Shown in pieces: positions 42,150 through 51,409 of a DNA stretch of 64,000 nucleotides. Origin of the DNA: Pyropia yezoensis (taxonomy: Eukaryota; Rhodophyta; Bangiophyceae; Bangiales; Bangiaceae); the NCBI GenBank assembly GCA_009829735.1, contig CM020619.1, forward strand, positions 7,182,375 through 7,246,374, given 5' to 3'. Every line of letters begins with the position of its first letter. Positions within the stretch are counted from its first letter, which is position 1. The notes under the pieces are model-generated. The model saw only the letters and a program-made list of their open reading frames with translations, was not told the DNA's origin and did not search any database. The position numbers and the translations under genes were made by a program.

Positions 42150-43050
42150 GCGGTGGCAACGCGGCAACGGTTGGCGGCGGCGGTCTCGGCGTTGCTGGCG
42201 GTGGTACGTGTGGCGGGGGGGGGGCGGCAGCTGTCGGCGGCAAGGGCGGCGGCCGAGCGCGCGTCGGCGGGCGCTTTGTGGCGGGGGGGGGGGAGGGATC
42301 GGGGGAGGGGGGGGGGGCGCTCCCACCGTCGTTGCCGCCGGCCCCGGCGGTGAGCGCGATCCTCCCTGCGCCGCGCCTGGGGCCGGCGCCGACGCAGCGG
42401 GGGGCTCCGGCGGCCTGCTCGCGGCCGCTGGCGCCCCCCCCGCTAAGCACAAGGAGGCTGCCGTCGGCGGCGGGGTGGCGACCGCGACGGCGGCGCGCGG
42501 CGGCAAGACGGCAACGGTTGGCCGCGGCGGTCTCGGCGTCGTGGGTGGTGGCATGTCTGGCGGGGGGGTGCGGCAGCTGTCGGCGGCAAGGGCGGCGACC
42601 AAGCACGCGTCGGCGGGCGCTTCGTGGGGGGGGTAGGGGCGGGGTCGGGGGGGGGCGGGGGGGGGGTCGGCGGTGGGTGGGGGGGGCGCTGCCGCTGTCG
42701 TTGCCGCCGGCCCCGGCGGTGAGCACGGTCCGCCCTGCGCCGCGCCTGGGGCCGGCGCCGACGCGGCGGGGGGCTCCGGCGGCCTGCTCGCGGCCGCTGG
42801 CGCCCCCCCCGCTAAGCACAAGGAGGCTGCCGTCGGCGGCGGGGTGGCGACCGCGACGGTGGCGCGCGGCGGCAAGAAGACAACGGTCGGCGGCGACGGT
42901 CTCGGCGTCGTGGGTGGAGGCGCGTCTGGCGGGGGGGGGGTGCGGCAGCTGTCGGCGGCGAGGGCGGCGGCCGAGCGCGCGTCGGCGGGCGCTTTGTGGG
43001 GGGGGGGGGGCGGGGGTCGGGGGGGGGGGGGGGGGGCGCTCCTGCTGTCG
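42150..43050. repeat. GC-rich tandem array, unit about 345-373 bp, about 2.6 copies
   Basis: The anchor CAGCTGTCGGCGGC recurs at 42228, 42573 and 42946, and GCTAAGCACAAGGAGGCTGC at 42442 and 42811. Copies differ by substitutions and by the length of G runs. Frames are open on both strands because of composition. A real low-complexity protein cannot be excluded, but nothing supports one. Confidence 0.8.
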
Positions 43051-44189
43051 TTGACGCCGGCCCCGGCGATGGGCGCTGTACCCTCTTCACCACGGATGGC
43101 GCCGGGGGTCGGCGCCGACGCAGCCTAGGGCTCAGGCCTGGTGGAGCGGGGTAAGGGGGAGGGCCGTGGAGTGCGAGTGGTGGATGTGTTCGCGGGGGGG
43201 GTATTTTTTTCAGTGTGTGTTTGAGGGCTGTGGGCGGGGAAGACGGAGGGGAGCTCGGCAGGGAGGGCAGCTCTCCGAGCGTGGGGGCGGCTGACTGCGT
43301 GGGCAGTGCTTTTGAAGTCTTCGGTTGTGGTTTTTTTTTGCGCGGTGCGGAGGACCTCGGGGGCTTCCTCGTCGATGACGGGGGAGTGTGCTTTGTTTTT
43401 TCGGCAGGCGCATCAGCCTTGCCAGCGCCCCCCCCCCCAGCTGCCGCAGCGCGCCCGCCACAACCAGCCACGGGCGCCGCCGCCGCCAGCCGCGCGACCG
43501 CCCCCACGACCACCGCCGCCGCCGCCACCGCCTCGTCCCGCGCCGACGTACCCGGCACCGCGGCCGCCGCGGCGGCCACCGCGCCCGCAAGGCCTTCAAG
43601 CAGCGCCTGCGCGACGGCGGCCACCCCCCCCCCCCCCCCCCCCCCCCCGCGGCGGCGGCCAGTACCCCCCCCCCTTTCCCCCCGCGGGGAGGGCCGCCGG
43701 TGCGCCGCCGGCGCCGTCGCGGAGGCCGCCCGTTGAGGGTGACGGCGGCCGGGGGGGCGGCGCGGCCGGCGGCAGCGCGTGGGCGCGGGGGAGGGTGCTG
43801 ACGCAGCCGCCGGCGCCACCGCCACCGCCGCCGCCGCCGCCCTTGTGCGCGACCGCCACTGAAGGCAGCACGACGGGCGGCAAGCCGACCGCCGCGGTGA
43901 TGGCCGCGCCCGCCGCGGCGGCGGCGGCAAGCCGCCGGGTCCACCCCCCCCCCCCCCCCCCCCCCCCGCGGCGGCGCCCCCCCCCCCCCCCCCCCCACCC
44001 GCGTCGGCCACCGCGTGCTGCAGCAGCGCCGCGAGCGCCGCCAGCAGCGCGCACCCCGCCAGCGACACGGCCGACCGCACCGCCGGCGCCAACCGCGCCG
44101 CCGCCGCGGCGGTGCCGGCGAAGGCGGCCGCCGCCGGCCAGCCAGCTGACGTGCCGGGCGCGGCGGCAGCGTCGCCGGCGGCGAGGCTA
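43051..44189 (-). other. Ala/Pro/Lys-coding stretch, doubtful gene
   Basis: On the minus strand a frame carries a hydrophobic helix, VSLAGCALLAALAALLQHAV (about 44030-44090), and a Lys/Ser/Pro-rich tail with PRKKKPQPKTSKALPTQS (about 43270-43340). These could belong to one membrane or thylakoid-like protein, but C runs at about 43621-43650 and 43945-43996 break the frames, and no family is seen. Open frames continue into the tandem arrays on both sides, which weakens the case. Confidence 0.2.
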
Positions 44190-45520
44190 TCGGTCGCGGG
44201 GGGGCGGCGCCAAGCGTAGATGGGCACCGCCCCCCACAGGAAGACCGCGCCACCAACAGGAAGGGGCTGCCGGCGGCGGGGGGGCGGCGCCAAAAAAAGG
44301 CGCCGCCCAAAAGAGAGAGACGGCGCTGCCGGCAGCAAGCGGCTGCCGGCGGCGGGGGGGCGGCGCCAAACCTGTATGGGCGCCGCCCCCAACAGGAAGA
44401 CCGTGCCGCCGACAGGGAGGGGCAGCTGCCGGCGGGGGGGCGGCGCCCGAAAAGCACAGGTCCCGCCCAAAACAGCTTGACGGCGCCGCCTGCTCCAGGC
44501 GGCTGCTGGCGGCGGAGGGGCGGCGCCCAAAACACACAGGCACCGCCCAAAAGAGGTTGACGGCGCCGCCGTCAAAAGGCGGCTGCCGGCGGCGGGGGGG
44601 CGGCGCCAAACGTCTAAAGGCGCCGCCCCCCACAGGAAGACCATGCTGCCGACAGGGGGGGGCTGCTGGCGGCGGGGGGGCGGCGCCCAGAAAGTACAGG
44701 CGCCGCCCAAGACAGGTATACGGCACCGCCGGCTGCAGGCGGCTGCCGGCGGCGGGGGGGCGGCGCCAAACGTACATTGGGTCCGCCCCCCGCAAAAGAC
44801 CGGGCCGTCGACAGGGTGGGGCCGCGGGCGGCGGGGGGGCGGCGCGCAAAAAGCACAGGCGCCGCCCAAAAAAGGCAGACGATGCCGCCGGCAGCAAGCG
44901 GCTGCCGGCGGCGGGGGGGCGGCGCCAAATGTACATTGGCGCCGCCCCCCGCAAAAAGACCGATCCGCCGACAGGGGAGGGCTACGGGCGGCGGTGGGGC
45001 AGCGCCCAAAAAACAAAGGCGCCGACAGAAAAATGCAGAGGGCGTCGCCGGCAGCAGGCGGCCGCCGGCGGCGGATGGGCGGCGCCAAACGCAGATTGGC
45101 GCCGCCCCCCACAGGAAGACTGCGCCACCAACCGGAAGGGGCCGCCGGCGGCGGGGGGGCGGCGCCCAGAAAGTACAGGCGCCGCCCAAGACAGGTATAC
45201 GGCACCGCCGGCTGCAGGCGACTGCCGGCGGCGGGGGGGCAGCGCCAAGCGTACAATGGCGCCGCCCCCCGCAAAAAGACCGGGCCTCCGACAGGGGGGG
45301 GCTGCGGGCGGCGGGGAGGCGGCCCGCAAAAAACACAGGCGCCGTCCAAAAAAGGCAGACGATGACGCCGGCAGCAGGCGGCTGCCAGCGGCAGGGGGGC
45401 GGCGCAAAGCGTAGATGGGCGCCGCCCGCCGCAGGAAGACCGCGCCACCAACAGGAAGGGGCTGCCGGCGGCGAGGGGGCGGCGCCCAAAAAACACAGGC
45501 GCCGCGCAAAAGAGAGAAAC
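44190..45520. repeat. 80-bp minisatellite, left block (about 16-17 units, A/B alternating)
   Basis: Each 80-bp unit begins CGGCGCC and ends in a G run. A-type units read CGGCGCCAAACGTAGATGGG. B-type units read CGGCGCCCAAAAAGCACAGG. They alternate, giving a 160-bp higher-order period. Each unit holds an inverted GGCGCC...GGCGCC pair able to form a hairpin. Because 80 is not a multiple of 3, all three minus-strand frames stay open for hundreds of codons. That is an artefact of repetition. Confidence 0.9.
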
Positions 45521-46154
45521 TGTGGCGTTCTGGCCTTTGGGGACAGGCGGGCCCTCGGTGAGGTGACTTGGGACCCGGCCGGCAGTGGTACGTGGAACCC
45601 TACGCTGGCCGGGGATCCTTGGCCATGTGGCCCGGTGTTGTGGCGACACGCCCGGAGCCCTGATTGGCCCACCCGACTGGAGGACTTGCCCGGGTTGTGG
45701 GCTTGCTGACCCCTTTGTGGTGTACTTGATTTTCGTATTTGTTTTCCTTGCGTGATTTCGTGTCTTTCCCCTTTTTCCCACTGGGTTTTTTTCTGGGGAT
45801 TGACATTTGTGTGTGGGGGGATTTCGCTTGCTTTTTGTGTGTTGGCCCGGTGAGCGGCCGGTGCCCTGCTGGCACTTGGCCCGCTGGGGGCGCCCTCTGG
45901 GGGCCTCGCTCAGGGCCCCTGGAGGGGCCAGGGGGGGGAGGTTCTTGAGGGTAGCTCCGGGGTCTCCCCGGGGACATCTTGTAAAATCAACAGTGCTTTG
46001 GGTTCTTGCTCCCTCGGGCTTTTGTCCTTGTTACCTTTACCTCTGTCGGGGTGGGCGAGTAAACCACGCTTGGGCTCTTACCTGCTCCTTCCTGGCCAGT
46101 CTGTGGTTTCCTGTATGTGGTGGTTGTGGGGTCCGATAGGGCCATAACGGAACA
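45521..46154. mobile_element. Probable solo LTR inserted in the minisatellite
   Basis: This 634-bp non-repetitive segment sits inside the array. It starts TGTGGCGTTCTGGCC, ends with the imperfect inverse GGCCATAACGGAACA, and is flanked by the 5-bp direct repeat GAAAC (45516-45520 and 46155-46159). TG...CA ends with a 5-bp target duplication are typical of LTRs. No internal coding region is present, so it is a recombined fossil. It is younger than the array it interrupts. A non-autonomous DNA element with short inverted ends is the alternative. Confidence 0.65.
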
Positions 46155-47755
46155 GAAACGGCCCCGCCGGCTGCAGGCCGCTGCCGGCGGCAGGGGAGCG
46201 GCCCCAGACGTAGATGGGCGCCGCCCCAAACCGTAAGACCGTGCCGCCGACAGGGGGGGGCTGCTGGCGGCGGGGGGGCGGCGCCAAAAGAGCACAGGCG
46301 CCGCCCACAAGACGCCGACGACGCCGCCGGCAGCAGGCGGCTGCCGGCGGCGGGGGGGCGGCGCCAAACGTAGATAGGCACTGCCCCCTAAAGAAAGACT
46401 GGGCCGCCGTCAGAGGGGCGGCCTCTGGCGGCGGGGGCGCGGCGACCGAAAAAGCCCGGGAGCCGCCCAAAAGAGAGAGACGGCGCCGCCGACGGGGGGC
46501 GGATGCCGGCGGCGGGGGGGCGGCGTCAAACCTGTATGGGCGCCGCCCCAAACAGGAAGACTGTGCCGCCGACAGGGGGGGGCTGCTGGCCGCGGGGAGG
46601 CGGCGCCCAAAAAGCACAGGCGCCGCCCAAAAAAGGCAGACGATGCCGCCGCCAGCAAGCGGTTGCCGGCGGCGGGGGGGCGGCGCCAAGCGTAGATGGG
46701 CACCGCCCCCCCCAGGAAAACCGCGCCACCAACAGGAAGGGGCCGCCGGCGGCGGGGGGGCGGCGCCCAAAAAACACAGGCGCCGCCGAAAAGAGGGAGA
46801 TTGCGCCGCTCGCAGCAGGCGGCTGCCGGCGGCGGGGGGGCGGCGCTTAACGTAGATTGGCGGCGCCTCCCACAGGAAGACCGTGCCGCCGACAGGGGCA
46901 GGATGCTCGCGGCGGTGGGGCGGCGCCCAAAAAATACAGGCGCCGACCGAAAAACGCAAACGGTGCCGCCGGCAGCAGGCGGCTGCCGGCGGCGGGGGGG
47001 CGGCGCCAAGCGTAGATGGGCACCGTCCCCAACAGGAAGACCGTGCCGCCGACAGGGGCGGGCTTCTGGCGGCGGGGGGGCGGCGCCCAGAATGCACAGC
47101 CGGCGCCCAAAAGACGTAGACGACACCGCCGGCTGCAGGCGGCTGCCGGCGGCTGAGGGGCGGCGCCAAACGTAGATGGGCGCCGCCTCGGAGAGACAGC
47201 CTGTGCCGCCGACAGGGGGGGACAGCCGGCGGTGGGGAAGCGGCGCCCAAAAAACACAGGCGCCGCCCAAAAAAGGCAAACGATGCCGCCGGCTGCAGGC
47301 GGCGGCCGGAGGCGGGGGGGCGGCGCCCAAGATCCACAGGCGCCGCCCAAAAGAGGGAGACGGTGCCGCCCGTAGCAGGCGGCTGCCGGCGGCGGGGCGG
47401 CGGCGCCAAACGTCGATAGGCGCCGCCCCCCACAGGAAGACCGTGCCGCCGACAGGGGGGGGCTGCGAGCGGCGGGGGGGCGGCGCCCCAAAAACACAGG
47501 CGCCGCTTAAAAAAGGCAGACGGTGCCGCCGGCAGCAGGCGCCTGCCGGCGGCAGGGGGGCGGCGCCAAACGTAGATGGGCACCGCCCCCCACAGGAAGA
47601 CCGTGCCGCCGACAGGGGGGGGCTGCCGGCGGCGGGGGGGCGGCGCGCAAAAAGCACAGGCGCCGCCCAAAAGAGGTAGACGGTGCCGCCGGCAGCAGGC
47701 GGCTGCCGGCGGCGGGGGGGCGGCGCCAAACGTAGACAGGGGCCGCCCTCCGGCC
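46155..47755. repeat. 80-bp minisatellite, right block (about 20 units)
   Basis: The A/B alternation is the same as in the left block. Unit starts at 46681, 46761 and 46841, and at 47561, 47641 and 47721, fall exactly 80 bp apart. The block ends abruptly next to the transposase fragment. Confidence 0.9.
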
Positions 47756-47846
47756 GCGTTCCCCGGTCGCCGCGGGCGCCTCCCCCCCCACCCCCGCTGC
47801 CGGCCGCCGCCGCAGCGCCTCCTCCGGGTACGGCTGCAACCATGCG

Positions 47847-48833
47847 TCACACAGCGGCCGCGGCGGCAGCAGGTGCAGAGCCGTGCCCGTAGCGGCGTCG
47901 ATCAGCTCGGCGCGGCCCTCGGCGCTGGCGGCCGTCGCCGTTCTCTTCAAAAATCTCATCCGCAAACGCAGTGTGAACAGAGGCGTTATCGTAAACCACC
48001 ACGCAGTCACTGGGCTGCTCTGACAAAGGCAAGCCAGGGTGATACGCATTCATTCTCCGCACAAGGCTGGTACAAAACAAAACAAAATCATCACCATTCA
48101 ATGCAGGGGGAACCTCGTTAACAAAGAGCTCCACAATACCACGAGTATACGATATGGCCACCGTGGAAGAGAAGCGCGCGCGGGCCCGAGGGTCCGGCGC
48201 AAGCGCTTCCAGAGGTCGACCAATGGGCGCCCAGCCGCGCCGGCGCACCATGGCCTGACCAGCCACGTGCGTTTCGTCGAGGACGACGATGCAGCGATCT
48301 GGTACTTGGCGGTACAACCGACAAAAAGCCACCCTCAACGCCTGCGACCCCTCCAGCGCCAGTCGCTCGACCTGCTTCACCGAAAATCCGATCTTGTTCA
48401 GCATCCGAGACAGAGTGCTTGTCGACACTGGCCAGCTCTGCTCCCAGCCATTAAGGTCCGCCAGCTTCCCGAATACTGCCTCCATTTCCCAATGAAACAT
48501 TTCTGGGTGGGACCGCACCAGGGTGTTCAGCGCCACCAAAAACTCTGGATTGAAGACCGAGGCGTCCGCATGCCTGTTGTGGATGACATCATCGTTCCAC
48601 GGGGAGCCGTGGCGCTGGAAATTGGCCCACCATTGCTTCGCAGTTGCAAGCTTGCACCCGACGTGCTCCAAAATGGACGCCCATGATTTTCCTTGGCGCC
48701 GGTTCTCGATGACCTGCCATCGGATAGCAATAGGGTACATGCTTGAATGGAGGAGGGACGCTGAACGCGTCAGCGCCGACACCCAATGTCCACGAGTTGA
48801 CTTGGTCTGGCGACTTGGCCAGGAACCGGCCAC
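47847..48833 (-). mobile_element. Truncated Tc1/IS630-like (DDE_3) transposase
   Basis: The minus-strand frame runs 329 codons; the likely start is the Met at 48740 (MYPIAIRWQVIENRRQGKSW). An N-terminal helix-turn-helix (ASILEHVGCKLATAKQWWAN) is followed by a linker and a second HTH (STLSRMLNKIGFSVKQVERL). The catalytic strand CIVVLDETHVAG supplies the first Asp and VVYDNASVHTAF the second. The third acidic residue, normally about 30-40 residues later near an LPPYSP-type motif, is not seen. The frame runs instead into GC-rich sequence next to the minisatellite, so the 3' end is lost or replaced. Terminal inverted repeats were not found. Probably inactive. Confidence 0.8.
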
Positions 48834-50072
48834 GACCGCCAGCGACCGAACTGGACCTACTACGGATTTTCTTCAAATTCCCAATTTGCAAAATATACAG
48901 CGACATAGTATTAATAAATTCTAATAACCGTCGCGCTCGCCCCAGCGCGCGGTTTGGCAGAGGCTGTGCTGCGTCACACGGGATCCGACGTCCAACCCGC
49001 AGGAAGTGCTCTTCCTGGGTGGTCACGAAGGGCTCCGTGGAAGGACGAACCGGCCGCGCGATCTCCACGAAATGAAGCATCCTGCTCACGGACAGAGTGG
49101 ATTGACGCCAGGTCAAACAAGGCACTTTCAGCCGCTCACTTCGCAGCCTGCCCCAGGGCGCCCAGAGACGCGGCAGAAGTGGGTCGCGTGAGCCCAGTGC
49201 CTTGGATTGTTCTGGATGCAAACACGCATTTCGGGCCCAAGTGGCCAATCAGCACCGGTGAGCATGGTGCGACGAGGACTGCTTTGAGTCTTGCTGCCTT
49301 TTCTTCGCGCTTAGTTCTTTTCAAAAGCATGTACATGCGTACATCGGCAAGATGAGATATAAAGATATATTTTTAGTACCAGTCAAAGACTGAGAGGCGT
49401 CACGCAAGGTCCACATCAGCACGTGCATCCCAAGCACAATCCAGGCGGCCCTGGAGGGCCTGGAGTCGCAACAGCAGTGGACGGCGCGATCTCAGCCGAG
49501 GCTGATTTTCTGCCGGTCAGTCAGCACACATCTCTGCTCCTGCTGGCCTCACAGGCATCACTGAAGCCCGGCGGCCAGGCAGGCACATGGTTTTTCTCGG
49601 GTGCACAACTTCGGCAGGAACTGGTGCACGATCGGCCTCCCTGCCAAGGAATTTTCTCTCCGCTGGACCGGAGATAGGTTCTGAGCCACGCAGAGCGAGC
49701 TAGGGTCGCGCCCGTCCTGGGTCTTCATGTTTTTTTCGTTCCGGGCCAGACACGAACAGAGCACCCCACTCCCTGGGTAGTGTGCTGTCGCCTGATCTGG
49801 TCCCCATTCTTCCATCTCTTGGGTAATGTTCCGCTGCTCTTGCAGGGACACGGGGTTGGGACGTGAAGCCATCTCGCGATCGATATGGTGCAGCGAATGA
49901 GAGTCACCCATTGTGCACAAGTGCTCACGAATTGCTTGAAATTTTACAGCTTCCACGCACGTGCCAAGCATAAGGTGCACACGAATTGCACGTTCACGAC
50001 TGCGACACGTCTACTTTTTGGGGGATGCACAATACAAAGTTGTGAGGATGCCCAGCCAGCGTGCGCGACCTC
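48834..50072. other. Lower-GC intergenic DNA with transposon-end motif
   Basis: The stretch at about 48860-48930 is AT-rich next to the transposase start. 50011-50035 is an exact inverted match to 39628-39652. No gene is seen. Confidence 0.5.
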
Positions 50073-50082
50073 AGAGCACCTC

Positions 50083-50284
50083 TACAGTCTTTCTCCATTG
50101 TTGGGCACCCTTTGTGGCGACCGTAAGCCCAAGGATTGTAACTTGATTCCGCCCTCTGATTGGTCGGGGACAACGATCGAATGCTGACACATGCGTTGAT
50201 CGCACCGTAGAGGTCGGTCGACCTGCATTGGTTACTAGACACCGTGCCCAAGAAAGGATGTCACAGCAATGGAGAAAGACTGTA
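50083..50284 (+). mobile_element. MITE copy 1, TA-flanked, 202 bp
   Basis: It starts TA-CAGTCTTTCTCCATTG and ends CAATGGAGAAAGACTG-TA, a perfect 16-bp terminal inverted repeat with a TA duplication, as in Tc1/mariner-type MITEs. There is no coding capacity. Confidence 0.85.
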
Positions 50285-51007
50285 TCGGTCCCCGCCAAAT
50301 TCCGCCCCCATTCGCCATTCTATACGGCGAATGCGGCAGAGCATCTCTATCGCTTGACAGCAATGCGACATGTAGAAGTCCACATTTTGTTTGAGGTGCT
50401 CACTAAGTTCATCGGCTTGGCCTCTCCAACTCCTTGCAGCGCTGGCTCGCGGGCAGGCCGGCGCCCCCACGGCCAACCGTTCCCGTGCTGATTGTGCTGA
50501 CCCACCTCCCGCGTGACGCTCTGTACGAGGCGCACCCCTTCCCCTCCGCGCTGGCACTTCCTGTGGGTTTTCGTTCCCCCCCTCCCGCTCGCGAAGAAAA
50601 GAAGACAACTTGAGCCATGGGAAGCGAAACGAGCGGGCCAGCGCTAACGTGACGGTAGAGAGACGAGTCAGTTTCCATGCGGTAGTGGGGCCTTTAGCCG
50701 CTATGGGCGACCCGGCGGGCAGTGCGGCGGGCCGCCGTGGTGCAAGGACAACACAATACAGCAATCTCCAGGAATGCCAGTGCACGGAGGCTCTGTCAAG
50801 TGCCGAGTGCTTTACGCCTGTGGTGAACAGTGCCCGAATGGCCTTCGCTCATTGGCCAGACGATATGCAGATAGAAATGGCGGCCGCCATTTCCATCGCC
50901 ATATCGGGCAAGAATGGCGATGCAGGTGGCGAATGGGGGTGAGATTTGGCAGTTTGCTTGTCCGATAGACTTGCCCGGGGCCAAATATATGGCGATTGGC
51001 GCAGCGA

Positions 51008-51208
51008 TACAGTCTTTCTCCATTGTTGGGCACCCTATATGGCGACCGTAAGCCCAAGGATTGTAACTTGATTCCGCCCTCCGATAGGTCGGTGACAACG
51101 ATCGAATGCTGACACATGCGTTGATCGCACCGTAGAGGTCGGTCGACCTGCATTGGTTACTAGACACCGTGCCCAAGAAAGGATGTCACAGCAATGGAGA
51201 AGACTGTA
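51008..51208 (+). mobile_element. MITE copy 2, TA-flanked, 201 bp
   Basis: It has the same termini and orientation as the copy at 50083, with one A missing in the right inverted repeat. The two copies are nearly identical over their whole length, so they are recent or recently duplicated. Confidence 0.85.
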
Positions 51209-51409
51209 CTGTAGAGGTGCTCTCACTCGCCGCGCTGATCGAGACGCAAGCCCAACAGATCGGCCTCATTTCGAACGCCCTGTGCGTTTTCGAACATGAA
51301 GAGAACAGCAGCTATATGCAAACGCGCACCTCCATCCACATGAGGAGGATCCAACGAAACAGAACCGCAGCCACCAGAGCACCGGTGCACCCCCCAACAA
51401 TACGATCGA

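Larger units (their letters stand above)
50073..51223. mobile_element. Nested MITE cluster with outer 15-bp inverted ends
   Basis: The outer ends AGAGCACCTCTACAG (50073-50087) and CTGTAGAGGTGCTCT (51209-51223) are perfect inverses. Inside each end lies one copy of a ~200-bp TA-flanked MITE in direct orientation. Between them (about 50285-51007) is a further fold-back, with CCCCCATTCGCCA near 50308 matched by TGGCGAATGGGGG near 50926. The order of insertion cannot be decided from one copy. Confidence 0.6.

Noticed and set aside
42812-45781. A 989-codon minus-strand open frame and several 200-700-codon frames in the tandem arrays
   Set aside because: The unit length of 80 bp rotates all frames and the units lack stops, so long frames arise automatically. 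The peptides are periodic, with no domain.
44190-47755. Regular repeat array considered as CRISPR
   Set aside because: There are no unique spacers; whole 80-bp units repeat and alternate. The context is eukaryotic nuclear.
50083-51208. Two 200-bp direct repeats read as a small LTR (TRIM-like) element
   Set aside because: The ends are inverted repeats flanked by TA, not TG...CA, and no primer-binding site or polypurine tract is evident. MITEs fit better.
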